Positions 21,372 through 34,941 are shown, counted from the stretch's first letter. The stretch: DNA of 64,000 nucleotides from Isoetes taiwanensis (GCA_021234155.1 JAJEKV010000124.1:1879094-1943093), one strand, 5' to 3'. Made by a program: numbers and translations. The notes: generated by a model not told the origin, from the letters alone.

Positions 21372-24300
21372 TGCCAACGTCCTAAGGCATGCCAGTCTGT
21401 TGTGCATGATCGGATGCCTTGGTAGACCTGACGTGTACATCATGCCCATGGAATTTTTGTCTCCCGAATTTTCCTTCAAGCCATGGCCATATCTATAATA
21501 GGTGTAGAGCGCTCAAGCAAAGTATTTGGGCTGAAAAAACAAAAATTAAGGAACCCTAGGTATTCTACGAAATACCTTATTTGTCCTAAGGTAGATATCT
21601 CAAAAAGCTTACACTTTGCAACATTCCGCTAAAAAGGCACATGCATAGAAGAAAAGCATGTGCATGTACTTTAAAACCTTTACTTTTATACTTTTTCTAT
21701 GTTAATGTCAACCTTCCTTGACATTTGTCAAATCAAAGCATTTACATGACCCTTTCCATTAAAAAGGCCATATGGGATGTTTACTTACAACCACCATATA
21801 ATATCCATCTTAATGCCACACTCAAGTACTTCATAAGGAGAAATTATCCTATTCCCACTTGTTCACTTGGATTCTATGCCAATCCATATAGCGTTCTTGC
21901 AAACATAGTCAATGTCAAAAAATTACATGTCCCATGATAATTAATAAAAAAAACCTGCCACCTACCGTAGTCCAGGGGGCCTCAGCTATTTTATTTCAAA
22001 ATGACAACAAGGACAGTAGGGCCTTGTTGCCACCAAGGCCCTACCCTTCCTATGCTACTATGTATTGATTTGTGAAATCAATGTCTTAAGAACACTTACC
22101 ATATCACTGAAGTTATAGAGTATGCCAGGATAATTCTCCTTTTGTAAAGAGCCAAGTACACGCCTGCATATGCTTAAAACAGTAGTCACTACATGAAAGC
22201 TTAAGATTTCAAAAAATAGGTTCAGAGAACCAAGCCCAAATGGGAATTTCCTTGGTAGTCAATTTTCTATATGTAGGTTCAGAGAACCAAACCCAAATGG
22301 GAATTTTTTAAGGTAGTATCAGTTTTTTTCATACTTTTTCCTGCCTAGACATTGGGTAAACTGATACCATCGACCCCAATGTTGGCGTATCCAAAATGAT
22401 GTCATATAACAGACTATTATTGGCTTTGAATTCAGACTTACTTAGATTCAACAACAAAATGAAGTGTCATACAGGTGCTTTATTCCACAGATATGTTTTG
22501 ATTTCATTCCCACCCTTGGTAATGGAGTATTTATCCATGCTCAGCTTTATGCAATCATTGTACTTCAGCAGCCTGATCTTCTTGATCCATTGGCTGTTCC
22601 TATCCTGCTTATTTTTCGATATTTTTTCCAGTATCTTGCTTTGTACTTCCCTGTTTTATCATCATAAATCAAACAAGAATAAGATTATACACCTGAAATC
22701 TTATGACCAGAATCAATGTCATTGGTAGAACCAATGAGTTGGGGAAAAAATAAAAAACCTTTTACATCTACTCTGGACCTTTATGGGGACCATCCTAGAC
22801 GTTTAACATTAAAGATCTAAAGACCTATAATGTTACAATTTGCAACCTCATACATATACAGGTGCGTTATATCTATGAGCAAAGAACTGGTCAATTATAT
22901 CTTTAAAATATATTCCATAATAAAAATGTATTCCATAATCCTTTACTGACACATTTTATCAGACTCATAGTCAAAGAACCTTTAACCTCTATATATACAT
23001 TTCATATCCTTTACTTGTCATTTATTTTACATATGACCGTTTTAAATCATTGTATCATAAGTACTGGTGAGAAGAATAGCATCAAACCAGTAGCTCTATG
23101 TAGAATACAGCATATGTGCAACATTTCTTTGCACGATTACATCCAGAAACTTACTTCCATAGAATTTTTGTAAAAGACATCAAAGTAAGGAAACATTGCA
23201 GGGAGCAGAAATTCCTGTTACCTGCACCACAACGAACAAAAAACAAGCATTAATATGGTTGCTTATGAACATGGTAGCAGGTGTCATAAGAATTTCTGGG
23301 TTTATGGCCCTTCACCCTGCTTGTAAACCACAAACAGTTATGAGGAAATTGAATACTTCAGAATTTTTAAGCTGAATTCTTCACTCAACAGAGTTTCTAG
23401 CCCCGGCAATAGCTGTTATCTAAAGTTACAGACTTACGTACGGGTACTATATGAATAAAACTATGTATATGAGCAAGATCATATGCTTATTGAGCCATGC
23501 AACTTATTTAGTAGATCCTAGCTAGTTGTATACAACATTTTGCCCTCAAAGCTTTAAAATCTGTAAGCAAAGCATATTATCTTCTAGTTATATGCAATCC
23601 TTCATGGCATGTTAGATCTGAGCTGTCTTGCAGTTTAAAATATCTAGATAATGCTTAGGCATCATAAATTCTAAGTAGAATCTGCCTAATTTCACGAATC
23701 ACTTATATGTAAGATCTAAAACAAATTTTGCAAATCTCAAACTATGGGTATATACTACAGCCACACAAATACTGCACATGCTCATAGAGAAGCTTAGAAA
23801 GTTCAAGTGTGTGGTCGAAGGTGATGTTTCCCTTGTTTGGGAGACTTTCATCAAGCTACCACCTTAAGAAGAAGGCATCTACATTCATTCTAAAAAGGCT
23901 TTGTAGCTACCCCCTCTTCAAACTTGTTCAGGAGGGTGTCTATCTGCTATAAGGCTGCGTAATAGTTTACCTATAAATGGAAAATTCTTTATCCTTCAAA
24001 AAAAAAAAAAAACTATGGGTATGAACAATCAACTATTGAAAGCAATATTATACAATAAGTAACCCCAAACCTGAGTATGCTAGGGCCGGTTTTATGGCTT
24101 CTAGATTTCCATCCATAGTGGCTTTGTATTTTGCAATGGGGTTTGCCGGTTGCACCATTTGCTCAATTGGACCATTGATATCTTCAGCATCATCCTTGTT
24201 TGCTTCAGCTGGATTCAGATCCATAGATCCATCTGTTCTGACTCCTACTGCTTGCTACCAGCATTATTATCTGCCGCATTTTCCATAATATTGCCTCTAG

Positions 24301-24561
24301 CCTTCAGAGCAGGCTCATGGAATTGGAAGACATTCTTCCTTTTGGCCATGCTTTTCCTCTTCCAGAGTTTCTCCAGGTGATCATGTTTAGATCTCTCTTT
24401 TCTTTGCCAATGCCAACGCCAGCGAAGCCCCGAACCCTAAATGCAGACTATCTTCTACGAACAATGCATCTCGGCTTACCCTAATCCTTCCTTATGTATG
24501 CATCCATATTAGGGCAAAAGGGCAAATAAATAAGTTCAGTACTTACTTGGTAGTGTACTCT
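21372..24561 (-). repeat. Tandem repeat unit 2 (3190 bp)
   Basis: This is nearly identical to the other units. It is longer because of a retroposon at 23752-24009. It lacks a 24-bp segment near 22065 and has a changed stretch at 22617-22635 that breaks the terminal exon-like block. The larger exon-like block ends at 24071. Confidence 0.87.
23752..24009 (+). mobile_element. Short poly(A)-tailed retroposon in unit 2
   Basis: About 258 bp, present only in unit 2, ends in an A run. It is flanked by AAACTATGGGTAT on both sides (23739-23751 and 24010-24022). It may be a SINE or a LINE tail; no clear pol III A and B boxes were seen. The target-site duplication and the absence from sister units show insertion after the array formed. 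Confidence 0.82.
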
Positions 24562-27503
24562 GTGCCAACGTCCTAAGGCATGCCAGTCTGTTGTGCATGA
24601 TCGGATGCCTTGGTGGACCTGACGTGTACATCATGCCCATGGAATTTTTGTCTCCCGAATTTTCCTTCAAGCCATGGCCATATCTATAATAGGTGTAGAG
24701 CGCTCAAGCAAAGTATTTGGGCTGAAAAAACAAAAATTAAGGAACCCTAGGTATTCTACGAAATACCTTATTTGTCCTAAGGTAGATATCTCAAAAAGCT
24801 TACACTTTGCAACATTCCGCTAAAAAGGCACATGCATAGAAGAAAAGCATGTGCATGTACTTTAAAACCTTTACTTTTATACTTTTTCTATGTTAATGTC
24901 AACCTTCCTTGACATTTGTCAAATCAAAGCATTTACATGACCCTTTCCATTAAAAAGGCCATATGGGATGTTTACTTACAACCACCATATAATATCCATC
25001 TTAATGCCACACTCAAGTACTTCATAAGGAGAAATTATCCTATTCCCACTTGTTCACTTGGATTCTATGCCAATCCATATAGCGTTCTTGCAAACATAGT
25101 CAATGTCAAAAAATTACATGTCCCATGATAATTAATAAAAACCCTGCCACCTACCGTAGTCCGGGGGCCTCAGCTATTTTATTTCAAAATGACAACAAGG
25201 AGAGTAGGGCCTTGTTGCCACCAAGGCCCTACCCTTCCTATGCTACACTACTCAAATTGATGAACCATATGTATTGATTTGTGAAATCAATGTCTTAAGA
25301 ACACTTACCATATCACTGAAGTTATAGAGTATGCCAGGATAATTCTCCTTTTGTAAAGAGCCAAGTACACGCCTGCATATGCTTAAAACAGTAGTCACTA
25401 CATGAAAGCTTAAGATTTCAAAAAATAGGTTCAGAGAACCAAGCCCAAATGGGAATTTCCTTGGTAGTCAATTTTCTATATGTAGGTTCAGAGAACCAAA
25501 CCCAAATGGGAATTTTTTAAGGTAGTATCAGTTTTTTTCATACTTTTTCCTGCCTAGACATTGGGTAAACTGATACCATCGACCCCAATGTTGGCGTATC
25601 CAAAATGATGTCATATAACAGACTATTATTGGCTTTGAATTCAGACTTACTTAGATTCAACAACAAAATGAAGTGTCATACAGGTGCTTTATTCCACAGA
25701 TATGTTTTGATTTCATTCCCACCCTTGGTAATGGAGTATTTATCCATGCTCAGCTTTATGCAATCATTGTACTTCAGCAGCCTGATCTTCTTGATCCATT
25801 GGCTGTTCCTATCCTGCTTATTTTTCAGATATTTTCCAGATACTGCTTTGTACTTCCCTGTTTTATCATCATAAATCAAACAAGAATAAGATTATACACC
25901 TGAAATCTTATGACCAGAATCAATGTCATTGGTAGAACCAATGAGTTGGGGAAAAAATAAAAAACCTTTTACATCTACTCTGGACCTTTATGGGGACCAT
26001 CCTAGACGTTTAACATTAAAGATCTAAAGACCTATAATGTTACAATTTGCAACCTCATACATATACAGGTGCGTTATATCTATGAGCAAAGAACTGGTCA
26101 ATTATATCTTTAAAATATATTCCATAATAAAAATGTATTCCATAATCCTTTACTGACACATTTTATCAGACTCATAGTCAAAGAACCTTTAACCTCTATA
26201 TATACATTTCATATCCTTTACTTGTCATTTATTTTACATATGACCGTTTTAAATCATTGTATCATAATACGTCTTTGGTGAGAAGAATAGCATCAAACCA
26301 AAGAGTTCTATGTAGAATACAAAGATATGTGCAACATTTCTTTGCACGATTACATCCAGAAACTTACTTCCATAGACTTTTTGTAAAAGACACCAAAGTA
26401 AGGAAACATTGCAGGGAGCAGAAATTCCTGTTACCTGCACCACAACGAACAAAAAACAAGCATTAATATGGTTGCTTATGAACATGGTAGCAGGTGTCAT
26501 AAGAATTTCTGGGTTTATGGCCCTTCACCCCCGCTTGTAAACCACAAAAACGTTATGAGGAAATTGAATACTTCAAATTTTAAGCTGAATTCTTCACTCA
26601 ACAGAGTTTCTAGCCCCAATAGTCAAGTATCTAAAGTTTCTGGACTTACGTCTGGTACTATATGAATAAAACTATGTATATGAGCAAGATCATATGCTTA
26701 TTGAGCCATGCAACTTATTTAGTAGATCCTAGCTAGTTGTATACAACATTTTGCCCTCAAAGCTTTAAAATCTGTAAGCAAAGCATATTATCTTCTAGTT
26801 ATATGCAATCCTTCATGGCATGTTAGATCCGGAAATCCTTGCGCTTTTAAAATATCTAGATAATGCTTAGGCATCATAAATTCTAAGTAGAATCTGCCTA
26901 ATTTCACGAATCACTTATATGTAAGATCTAAAACAAATTTTGCAAATCTCAAACTATGGGTATGAACAATCAACTATTGAAAGCAATATTATACAATAAG
27001 TAACCCCAAACCTGAGTATGCTAGGGCCGGTTTTATGGCTTCTAGATTTCCATCCATAGTGGCTTTGTATTTTGCAATGGGGTTTGCCGGTTGCACCATT
27101 TCCTCAATTGGACCATTGATATCTTCAGCATCATCCTTGTTTGCTTCAGCTGGATTCAGATCCATAGATCCATCTGTTCTGACTCCTACTGCTTGCTACC
27201 AGCATTATTATCTGCCGCATTTTCCATAATATTGCCTCTAGCCTTCAGAGCAGGCTCATGGAATTGGAAGACATTCTTCCTTTTGGCCATGCTTTTCCTC
27301 TTCCAGAGTTTCTCCAGGTGATCATGTTTAGATCTCTCTTTTCTTTTGCCAATGCCAACGCAGGCAGAAGCCTGAACCCTAAATGCAGACTATCTTCTAC
27401 GAACAATGCATCTCGGCTTACCCTAATCCTTCCTTATGTATGCATCCATATTAGGGCAAAAGGGCAAATAAATAAGTTCAGTACTTACTTGGTAGTGCAC
27501 TCT
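24562..27503 (-). repeat. Tandem repeat unit 3 (2942 bp)
   Basis: Over most of its length it matches units 1, 2 and 4 almost exactly. Several short clustered differences (26267-26330, 26530-26660, 26828-26850) change a few bases at a time while the flanks stay identical. The larger exon-like block ends at 27012, and the smaller is intact at 25676-25857. Confidence 0.87.
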
Positions 27504-30438
27504 GTGCCAACGTCCTAAGGCATGCCAGTCTGTTGTGCATGATCGGATGCCTTGGTGGACCTGACGTGTACATCATGCCCATGGAATTTTTGTCTCCCGA
27601 ATTTTCCTTCAAGCCATGGCCATATCTATAATAGGTGTAGAGCGCTCAAGCAAAGTATTTGTGAAAAAACAAAAATTAAGGAACCCTAGGTATTCTACGA
27701 AATACCTTATTTGTCCTAAGGTAGATATCTCAAAAAGCTTACACTTTGCAACATTCCGCTAAAAAGGCACATGCATAGAAGAAAAGCATGTGCATGTACT
27801 TTAAAACCTTTACTTTTATACTTTTTCTATGTTAATGTCAACCTTCCTTGACATTTGTCAAATCAAAGCATTTACATGACCCTTTCCATTAAAAAGGCCA
27901 TATGGGATGTTTACTTACAACCACCATATAATATCCATCTTAATGCCACACTCAAGTACTTCATAAGGAGAAATTATCCTATTCCCACTTGTTCACTTGG
28001 ATTCTATGCCAATCCATATAGCGTTCTTGCAAACATAGTCAATGTCAAAAAATTACATGTCCCATGATAATTAATAAAAAAAACCTGCCACCTACCGTAG
28101 TCCAGGGGGCCTCAGCTATTTTATTTCAAAATGACAACAAGGAGAGTAGGGCCTTGTTGCCACCAAGGCCCTACCCTTCCTATGCTACACTACTCAAATT
28201 GATGAACCATATGTACAAGGCCCTACCCTTCCTATGCTACACTACTCAAATTGATGAACCATATGTATTGATTTGTGAAATCAATGTCTTAAGAACACTT
28301 ACCATATCACTTTGAAGTTATAGAGTATGCCGGATAATTCTCCTTTTATACGTGAGCCAAGTACACGCCTGCATATGCTTAAAACAGTAGTCACTACATG
28401 AAAGCTTAAGATTTCAAAAAATAGGTTCAGAGAACCAAGCCCAAATGGGAATTTCCTTGGTAGTCAATTTTCTATATGTAGGTTCAGAGAACCAAACCCA
28501 AATGGGAATTTTTTAAGGTAGTATCAGTTTTTTTCATACTTTTTCCTGCCTAGACATTGGGTAAACTGATACCATCGACCCCAATGTTGGCGTATCCAAA
28601 ATGATGTCATATAACAGACTATTATTGGCTTTGAATTCAGACTTACTTAGATTCAACAACAAAATGAAGTGTCATACAGGTGCTTTATTCCACAGATATG
28701 TTTTGATTTCATTCCCACCCTTGGTAATGGAGTATTTATCCATGCTCAGCTTTATGCAATCATTGTACTTCAGCAGCCTGATCTTCTTGATCCATTGGCT
28801 GTTCCTATCCTGCTTATTTTTCAGATATTTTCCAGATACTGCTTTGTACTTCCCTGTTTTATCATCATAAATCAAACAAGAATAAGATTATACACCTGAA
28901 ATCTTATGACCAGAATCAATGTCATTGGTAGAACCAATGAGTTGGGGAAAAAATAAAAAACCTTTTACATCTACTCGGGACCTTTATGGGGACCATCCTA
29001 GACGTTTAACATTAAAGATCTAAAGACCTATAATGTTACAATTTGCAACCTCATACATATACAAAAAAAAAATATCTATGAGCAAAGAACTGGTCAATTA
29101 TATCTTTAAAATATATTCCATAATAAAAATATATTCCATAATCCTTTACTGACACATTTTATCAGACTCATAGTCAAAGAACCTTTAACCTCTATATATA
29201 CATTTCATATCCTTTACTTGTCATTTATTTTACATATGACCGTTTTAAATCATTGTATCATAAGTACTGGTGAGAAGAATAGCATCAAACCAGTAGTTCT
29301 ATGTAGAATACAGCATATGTGCAACATTTCTTTGCACGATTACATCCAGAAACTTACTTCCATAGACTTTTTGTAAAAGACACCAAAGTAAGGAAACATT
29401 GCAGGGAGCAGAAATTCCAGTTAGCAGGTGTCATAAGAATTTCTGGGTTTATGGCCCTTCACCCTGCTTGTAAACCACAAACAGTTATGAGGAAATTGAA
29501 TACTTCAGAATTTTTAAGCTGAATTCTTCACTCAACAGAGTTTCTAGCCCCGGCAATAGCTGTTATCTAAAGTTACAGACTTACGTACGGGTACTATATG
29601 AATAAAACTATGTATATGAGCAAGATCATATGCTTATTGAGCCATGCAACTTATTTAGTAGATCCTAGCTAGTTGTATACAACATTTTGCCCTCAAAGCT
29701 TTAAAATCTGTAAGCAAAGCATATTATCTTCTAGTTATATGCAATCCTTCATGGCATGTTAGATCTGAGCTGTCTTGCAGTTTAAAATATCTAGATAATG
29801 CTTAGGCATCATAAATTCTAAGTAGAATCTGCCTAATTTCACGAATCACTTATATGTAAGATCTAAAACAAATTTTGCAAATCTCAAACTATGGGTATGA
29901 ACAATCAACTATTGAAAGCAATATTATACAATAAGTAACCCCAAACCTGAGTATGCTAGGGCCGGTTTTATGGCTTCTAGATTTCCATCCATAGTGGCTT
30001 TGTATTTTGCAATGGGGTTTGCCGGTTGCACCATTTGCTCAATTGGACCATTGATATCTTCAGCATCATCCTTGTTTGCTTCAGTTGGATTCAGATCCAT
30101 AGATCCATCTGTTCTGACTCCTACTGCTTGCTACCAGCATTATTATCTGCCGCATTTTCCATAATATTGCCTCTAGCCTTCAGAGCAGGCTCATGGAATT
30201 GGAAGACATTCTTCCTTTTGGCCATGCTTTTCCTCTTCCAGAGTTTCTCCAGGTGATCATGTTTAGATCTCTCTTTTCTTTTGCCAATGCCAACGCAGGC
30301 AGAAGCCTGAACCCTAAATGCAGACTATCTTCTACGAACAATGCATCTCGGCTTACCCTAATCCTTCCTTATGTATGCATCCATATTAGGGCAAAAGGGC
30401 AAATAAATAAGTTCAGTACTTACTTGGTAGTGCACTCT
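27504..30438 (-). repeat. Tandem repeat unit 4 (2935 bp)
   Basis: A 49-bp piece (ACAAGGCCCTACCCTTCC...) is duplicated in tandem at about 28165-28262. A segment of about 65 bp is missing at 29420. A nine-A run replaces GGTGCGTT at 29064. Otherwise it is nearly identical to its neighbours. The larger exon-like block ends at 29947. Confidence 0.87.
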
Positions 30439-30873
30439 GTGCCAACGTCCTAAGGCATGCCAGTCTGTTGTGCATGATCGGATGCCTTGGTGGACCTGAC
30501 GTGTACATCATGCCCATGGAATTTTTGTCTCCCAAATTTTCCTTCAAGCCATGGCCATATCTATAATAGGTGTAGAGCGCTCAAGCAAAGTATTTGGGCT
30601 GAAAAAACAAAAATTAAGGAACCCTAGGTATTCTACGAAATACCTTATTTGTCCTAAGGTAGATATCTCAAAAAGCTTACACTTTGCAACATTCCGCTAA
30701 AAAGGCACATGCATAGAAGAAAAGCATGTGCATGTACTTTAAAACCTTTACTTTTATACTTTTTCTATGTTAATGTCAACCTTCCTTGACATTTGTCAAA
30801 TCAAAGCATTTACATGACCCTTTCCATTAAAAAGGCCATATGGGATGTTTACTTACAACCACCATATAATATC
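30439..30873 (-). repeat. Tandem repeat unit 5 (partial, 435 bp)
   Basis: It follows the unit sequence up to ACCACCATATAATATC and then diverges abruptly, which marks the right edge of the array. Confidence 0.9.
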
Positions 30874-32416
30874 AATATTATAATACTTACAGACAAAAGG
30901 TAATACAAAGGTAACAGCATCAATTTTCTCCTTTCCATATCACAGGCATATTAAGCATATTAAGAGGAAATTAGAAGTATAGAATCTTGGAAGTAATTTA
31001 TAATGATGCAAAAAAAAAAAAAAAAAAAAAAAAACCCCAGCCTATTACTAGACTTTAGCCTTACCATTTCCTCTTTAGGAAATTTAAAGAAGCCCAATTA
31101 GCAGCCTTAGAAGAGAGCAGGTGTATCTTTACTTCTAAGCCAAGATTTGGACCATATTCTTATTATAACAAGTCCCATAATATGACAAATTGTTAAAAAC
31201 CATAAGCAAATCAGAGACATAGTATTTTGAATCCTATAAGAAAATTTCTATGACATGTAAATCATACAATGTTTTTGAGACAAATTTGACTTAAAAACAA
31301 GTTCTTATCCTGAATATAGTTGACTTATGTATTTTTTACAAGTTACATTATACGAAACTAGGAGTAATAGTAGATAAAGCAAAGCTAAAAAGGAAAAAGC
31401 CGTCATAACAAAATGCAACATGTCCAAATATCTGAAAGTCATGCAGATAAGTCATCATAGCAGTAGCTATTCACAACCATTTCTCTCAATCTTATAGTTT
31501 AAGATAACCTGTGCCTATTGGAGTGCTACAAAAAAGTCAAATATATTCTAAACTTGCACTATTTTGTGCCAAATATATCTTCCAATCCCAGACTAATATA
31601 ACATTCTAAAATATTTTGGAATCTGAAACTCACATTCTGCCAGCAATAAAAAGCTACTATAACATTAAGATAAAGAAACAAAGCATCCGAAATTATATCC
31701 ATCATAATGTCATAACAGTATTGCTGAAGGATAGAAGATAACACCCTTATTACTAAGAACCATCACCAAATATATTTGTGATGAGTTATTTTCAAAAAAA
31801 GAAAGACATCGTTTAGAGTGCACCAAGTTGCTGATATATTGCAGTCAAAGCATCCCATGCTACCATAAGCAGGACATAAACGAAATAACAGGAGAGATAG
31901 CACCGGTTACCTGCAGCAAAACCATTTGAACATTAGCCTAAAGGTAAAGCCAAAAGTTGCTAGCAGGTAAGCAGTGGGGCTATCTGGCTTATCGCCCTTC
32001 ACCCGTGATCATTTATAAAACCTTATCAATTAAGTGCAGAAATTAAATAATATGATTGATTTAGTCTACTTCTTAAAGCATTTCTGCAAGGTATTTCTGA
32101 GCACTGATTTCATTTATAAGCAGCAGAATATTAGTATCCAAATTATCGGAACATTATAAGCTTATTTGGTAAACTAGAACATAGCTCATACAGGTTAGAT
32201 AAATAATACTTATGTAGGTAAAAGATCTAGGCCTGGTTAGTAGGGATAGGATACTTTCACACATAAAAGCGTGACAAATCCTATTATCTAGATTCAGCAA
32301 ATCAAAATGTAAAAATCTGTGAAATACACTGGAGTTAGAGCATATAAGAGTTATTAAGCTAGAAAGTTACATGTGAAACTATTATGGACAGAATTCTGTA
32401 TGGGTCTACACTATTC
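30874..32416 (-). other. Introns and downstream part of the unidentified gene at 32423
   Basis: No second exon could be fixed. Around 31890-32020, CAGGTAACCGG... and CCCTTCACCC stand in the same order and at nearly the same distance from the first exon as similar sequences in each tandem unit. That supports common descent of the locus and the array. A run of 24 A residues lies at 31010-31033. Confidence 0.5.
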
Positions 32417-32422
32417 TCAAAC

Positions 32423-32938
32423 CTGAATTGGTTTGTTGTTAATAAATACGTCCTGCTGCTCCATAGTGATAGGATTATGCATTGCCATGCTTGATTCTTC
32501 TTGAATACTTCCTGTCATAGCCTGCTTCAAGATGTTAGCAGTATCTTTGTTGAGCTTATCAGTTATGCTTTCTTCCTCAGCATTTAGAACTCCTATTTCC
32601 TCTACTGCTCTGCTCTTGACATTAGGATCAGACCCATGATTCTCAGCAGCCTTGGCACGTCTATGAAAGTCATAGATCTTTTTCCTTTTAGCATCCATCT
32701 GTCTCTCATCTTCCATTTTCTCAAGGGTTTTCTTGTTGAAACCCCCTTTCCTTCTGCCCATGAAGCGAATAGATGCCCTCAGTCGGCCATGTTTGTAGCC
32801 ATAAGTTTGTCTACAGAAATGAAGCTCAATGCATTTCGTTTTTGCAGGGATGTGCCAATTATATACCCACGATTTGATCCAGGCTGTGAGAGGAGTACAG
32901 GTTGCCTCCGTCGTTTGGAATTCGGCCAGCTTCTCCAT
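32423..32938 (-). CDS. First exon of an unidentified basic/acidic coiled protein
   Basis: The open frame runs from ATG at 32938. A second candidate start at about 32762 begins MGRRKGGFNKKTLEKMEDER and gives the more protein-like part. It continues QMDAKRKKIYDFHRRAKAAE, then GVLNAEEESITDKLNKDTAN and ends NNKPIQ at a CAG|GTTTGAG donor (32423). The charged, heptad-like stretch suggests a coiled coil. I recognise no family. The same donor context and a related LEK...AKRK..(Y/F).FH run occur in the tandem units to its left, so this is probably the parent or sister of the array. Later exons are not identified. Confidence 0.5.
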
Positions 32939-33640
32939 TCTGTTAGGGTTTTGGAAAGCCCTTAGGTCTCTTGTAAATTGTAAACATTCCTAAAAGCCAA
33001 GGTGAAGTCCATAATAATAAATTCATAATAATAAAAAAAAAAAAAAAAAAAAGTAGTAGGTCGTAGCTATAAGAGCAAAAAGATACGTCGACTTTGGACG
33101 GTCACAGCTCTCTTAATGTAGCTCGGATGCATGCGATCTAAGGCTTTCTGGACAGGCCTCAAAGTGTACTTTAAAGGCAACAATAATGAGTAGAAAAGGA
33201 TAAGTACTTTTTGAGTTATTTAAGTTTTAGTGACTAACCCTATTTTAAGACCGTAGGAGAAAAGAAAAGATAGAAAGTGGTATTCACATTGAATTTTCAG
33301 TTCTCTGTTGATGATAAACTATACATTCTTGATGGATGATCATTGTTAGAATTTGAAGTTGCAAAAGGATCATAAGAAATAGAACAAACGAGTCTCTGCG
33401 ACATGCTTTGTTTTATTTATAATCTAAAACCTTTGTTTTCCTCTGATTCGGCCATACATATTCCTAGAGGTGTAGAATAGGTGTTGGCTTGCAGTGAAAG
33501 ATTCCTATCACATTGATTAATACTGCACATGACATGATTGTTGAGGATAAAAACTAAACATACTGATATTATATGACCTTAAGAATGTCAGACGTAATTC
33601 ATAATTTTGAAAGCTACTATGAATATTTTGATTATTGAGC
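32939..33640. other. Gene-free, with an A-rich run at 33031-33051
   Basis: It may include the promoter of the minus-strand gene. No TATA box could be assigned with confidence. Confidence 0.4.
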
Positions 33641-34600
33641 GTGATAAAACTATTTACGTGATTGGCCCAGATGGAAATGCATGGGTTCTTCTTGAAATCA
33701 TGCATGCAGACCAGATGGAAAGGTATGGGTTCTCCTTGAAAACATGCATGCAAATTGATATGTTTGCTAACTATGATAGAATTCAAAATCATAGAAAGAA
33801 AAGTCATGTGATTACTTGCAAAGAAAAGCCTTGGAATCATGCATGCAAATTGATATGTTTTGCTAAACTATATGATTGAATTCAAAACCATGGAAAGAAA
33901 AGCCATGTGATTTATTGAGAACCATGAGGTTAAATTGAAACATCATGGACAAGCCATGTGATTTATCAAACCCATGTTCTAATACAAATTTATTTATGAA
34001 AGCAATGGAGCGACATTCCCCATATGCTAATACAAGTTTTATTTATGGCAGCAGTGGAGCGATATTCCCCATATGCTAATATAAGTTTATATTTATGACA
34101 AACTATGATGGAGAGATTACCCCATATGCTTCTTGTTGTTATATGCCTGTTTAAAATTGTAAAAGAAAAGCGGTGTTGATGGATGCCTAGATATGTTTTA
34201 TTAGTTTGTTTTTGCTTATTTTGTGATCACTAAAAGTTTCATAGTATCATTCAAACATAAGAGAAACTATCATTTAGTTACTCTTGAAAAGCAATAAAAG
34301 ATCAATAGTATAACTCATGCTTATAAAACACCTCGTCATATAGGTTGTATGCATGATAAAAAGCTTATGATTTCTTCTATGGCCATGAAGGACCATGTAA
34401 AATAATTGAATGATATTTCTCATATGCTCATAATAAAATTACTTCTGAAAAGCAATGGAGTGACATTCCCCATATGCTAATATGAAAATGCTAATATGAA
34501 AGCAATGGAGCGACATTCCCCATATGCTAAACTTTATTTCTTATATACTAAATGGAGTGATATTCCACATTTAGTTCTAATCTGATTATCTTCTGCCATT
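33641..34600 (+). repeat. Imperfect short repeats upstream of the copia gag
   Basis: Variants of GCAATGGAGCGACATTCCCC and CATATGCTAATA recur at least five times (33997-34540). Others, such as CATGCATGCAAATTGATATG and AAGAAAAGCCATGTGAT, recur near 33740-33960. Repeats of this kind are common in the leader of plant copia elements. Confidence 0.65.
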
Positions 34601-34630
34601 CTTTACAGGAAAAGAGCAGGCATGGCAACA

Positions 34631-34941
34631 ACATTGTCTAATGTTGTGATCAGCAGATATCCTACAGGTCAAAGGACTGTATCCATTTTGATGAAACTGG
34701 TTTTCCTATCTGGAAGATTAAAATGATATTACTTTTTGAAGCTGATGACCTACTTGATAATGTGCAAGGTTCTTGCCTTCGTCCCGTGCAACCGGTCGAT
34801 AATACCGGTGCCAAAATCACAGAAGGGACCTCATATGATCAATGGGTGCTTGAGACTCAAACCTGGGACAAAAAGAATACTGTGGCGAAACGATATCTTT
34901 TGTCTGCTTTAGAAGATTCATGTTGTCTCTTATTCCAATAG
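34631..34941 (+). pseudogene. Copia gag, N-terminal part
   Basis: The frame around FDETGFPIWKIKMILLFEAD and AKRYLLSALEDSCCLLFQ is typical of the copia Gag (UBN2/retrotran_gag) fold. The piece is frame-broken at both ends. Confidence 0.7.

Noticed and set aside
20927-30256. Repeated plus-strand frames of 64-89 codons in each unit as small genes
   Set aside because: They lie opposite the better-supported minus-strand exon blocks, show only hydrophobic low-complexity translation, and are conserved simply because the DNA is duplicated.
18481-30873. rDNA, centromere satellite or virus array as explanation of the 3-kb repeats
   Set aside because: No rRNA sequence is present, the unit is much longer than typical plant satellites, and exon-like blocks with splice sites resemble the neighbouring gene.
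33343-33360. TTGTTAGAATTTG as the start of a copia 5' LTR
   Set aside because: Similarity to TGTTGGAATG stops after a few bases and no LTR-like sequence follows.
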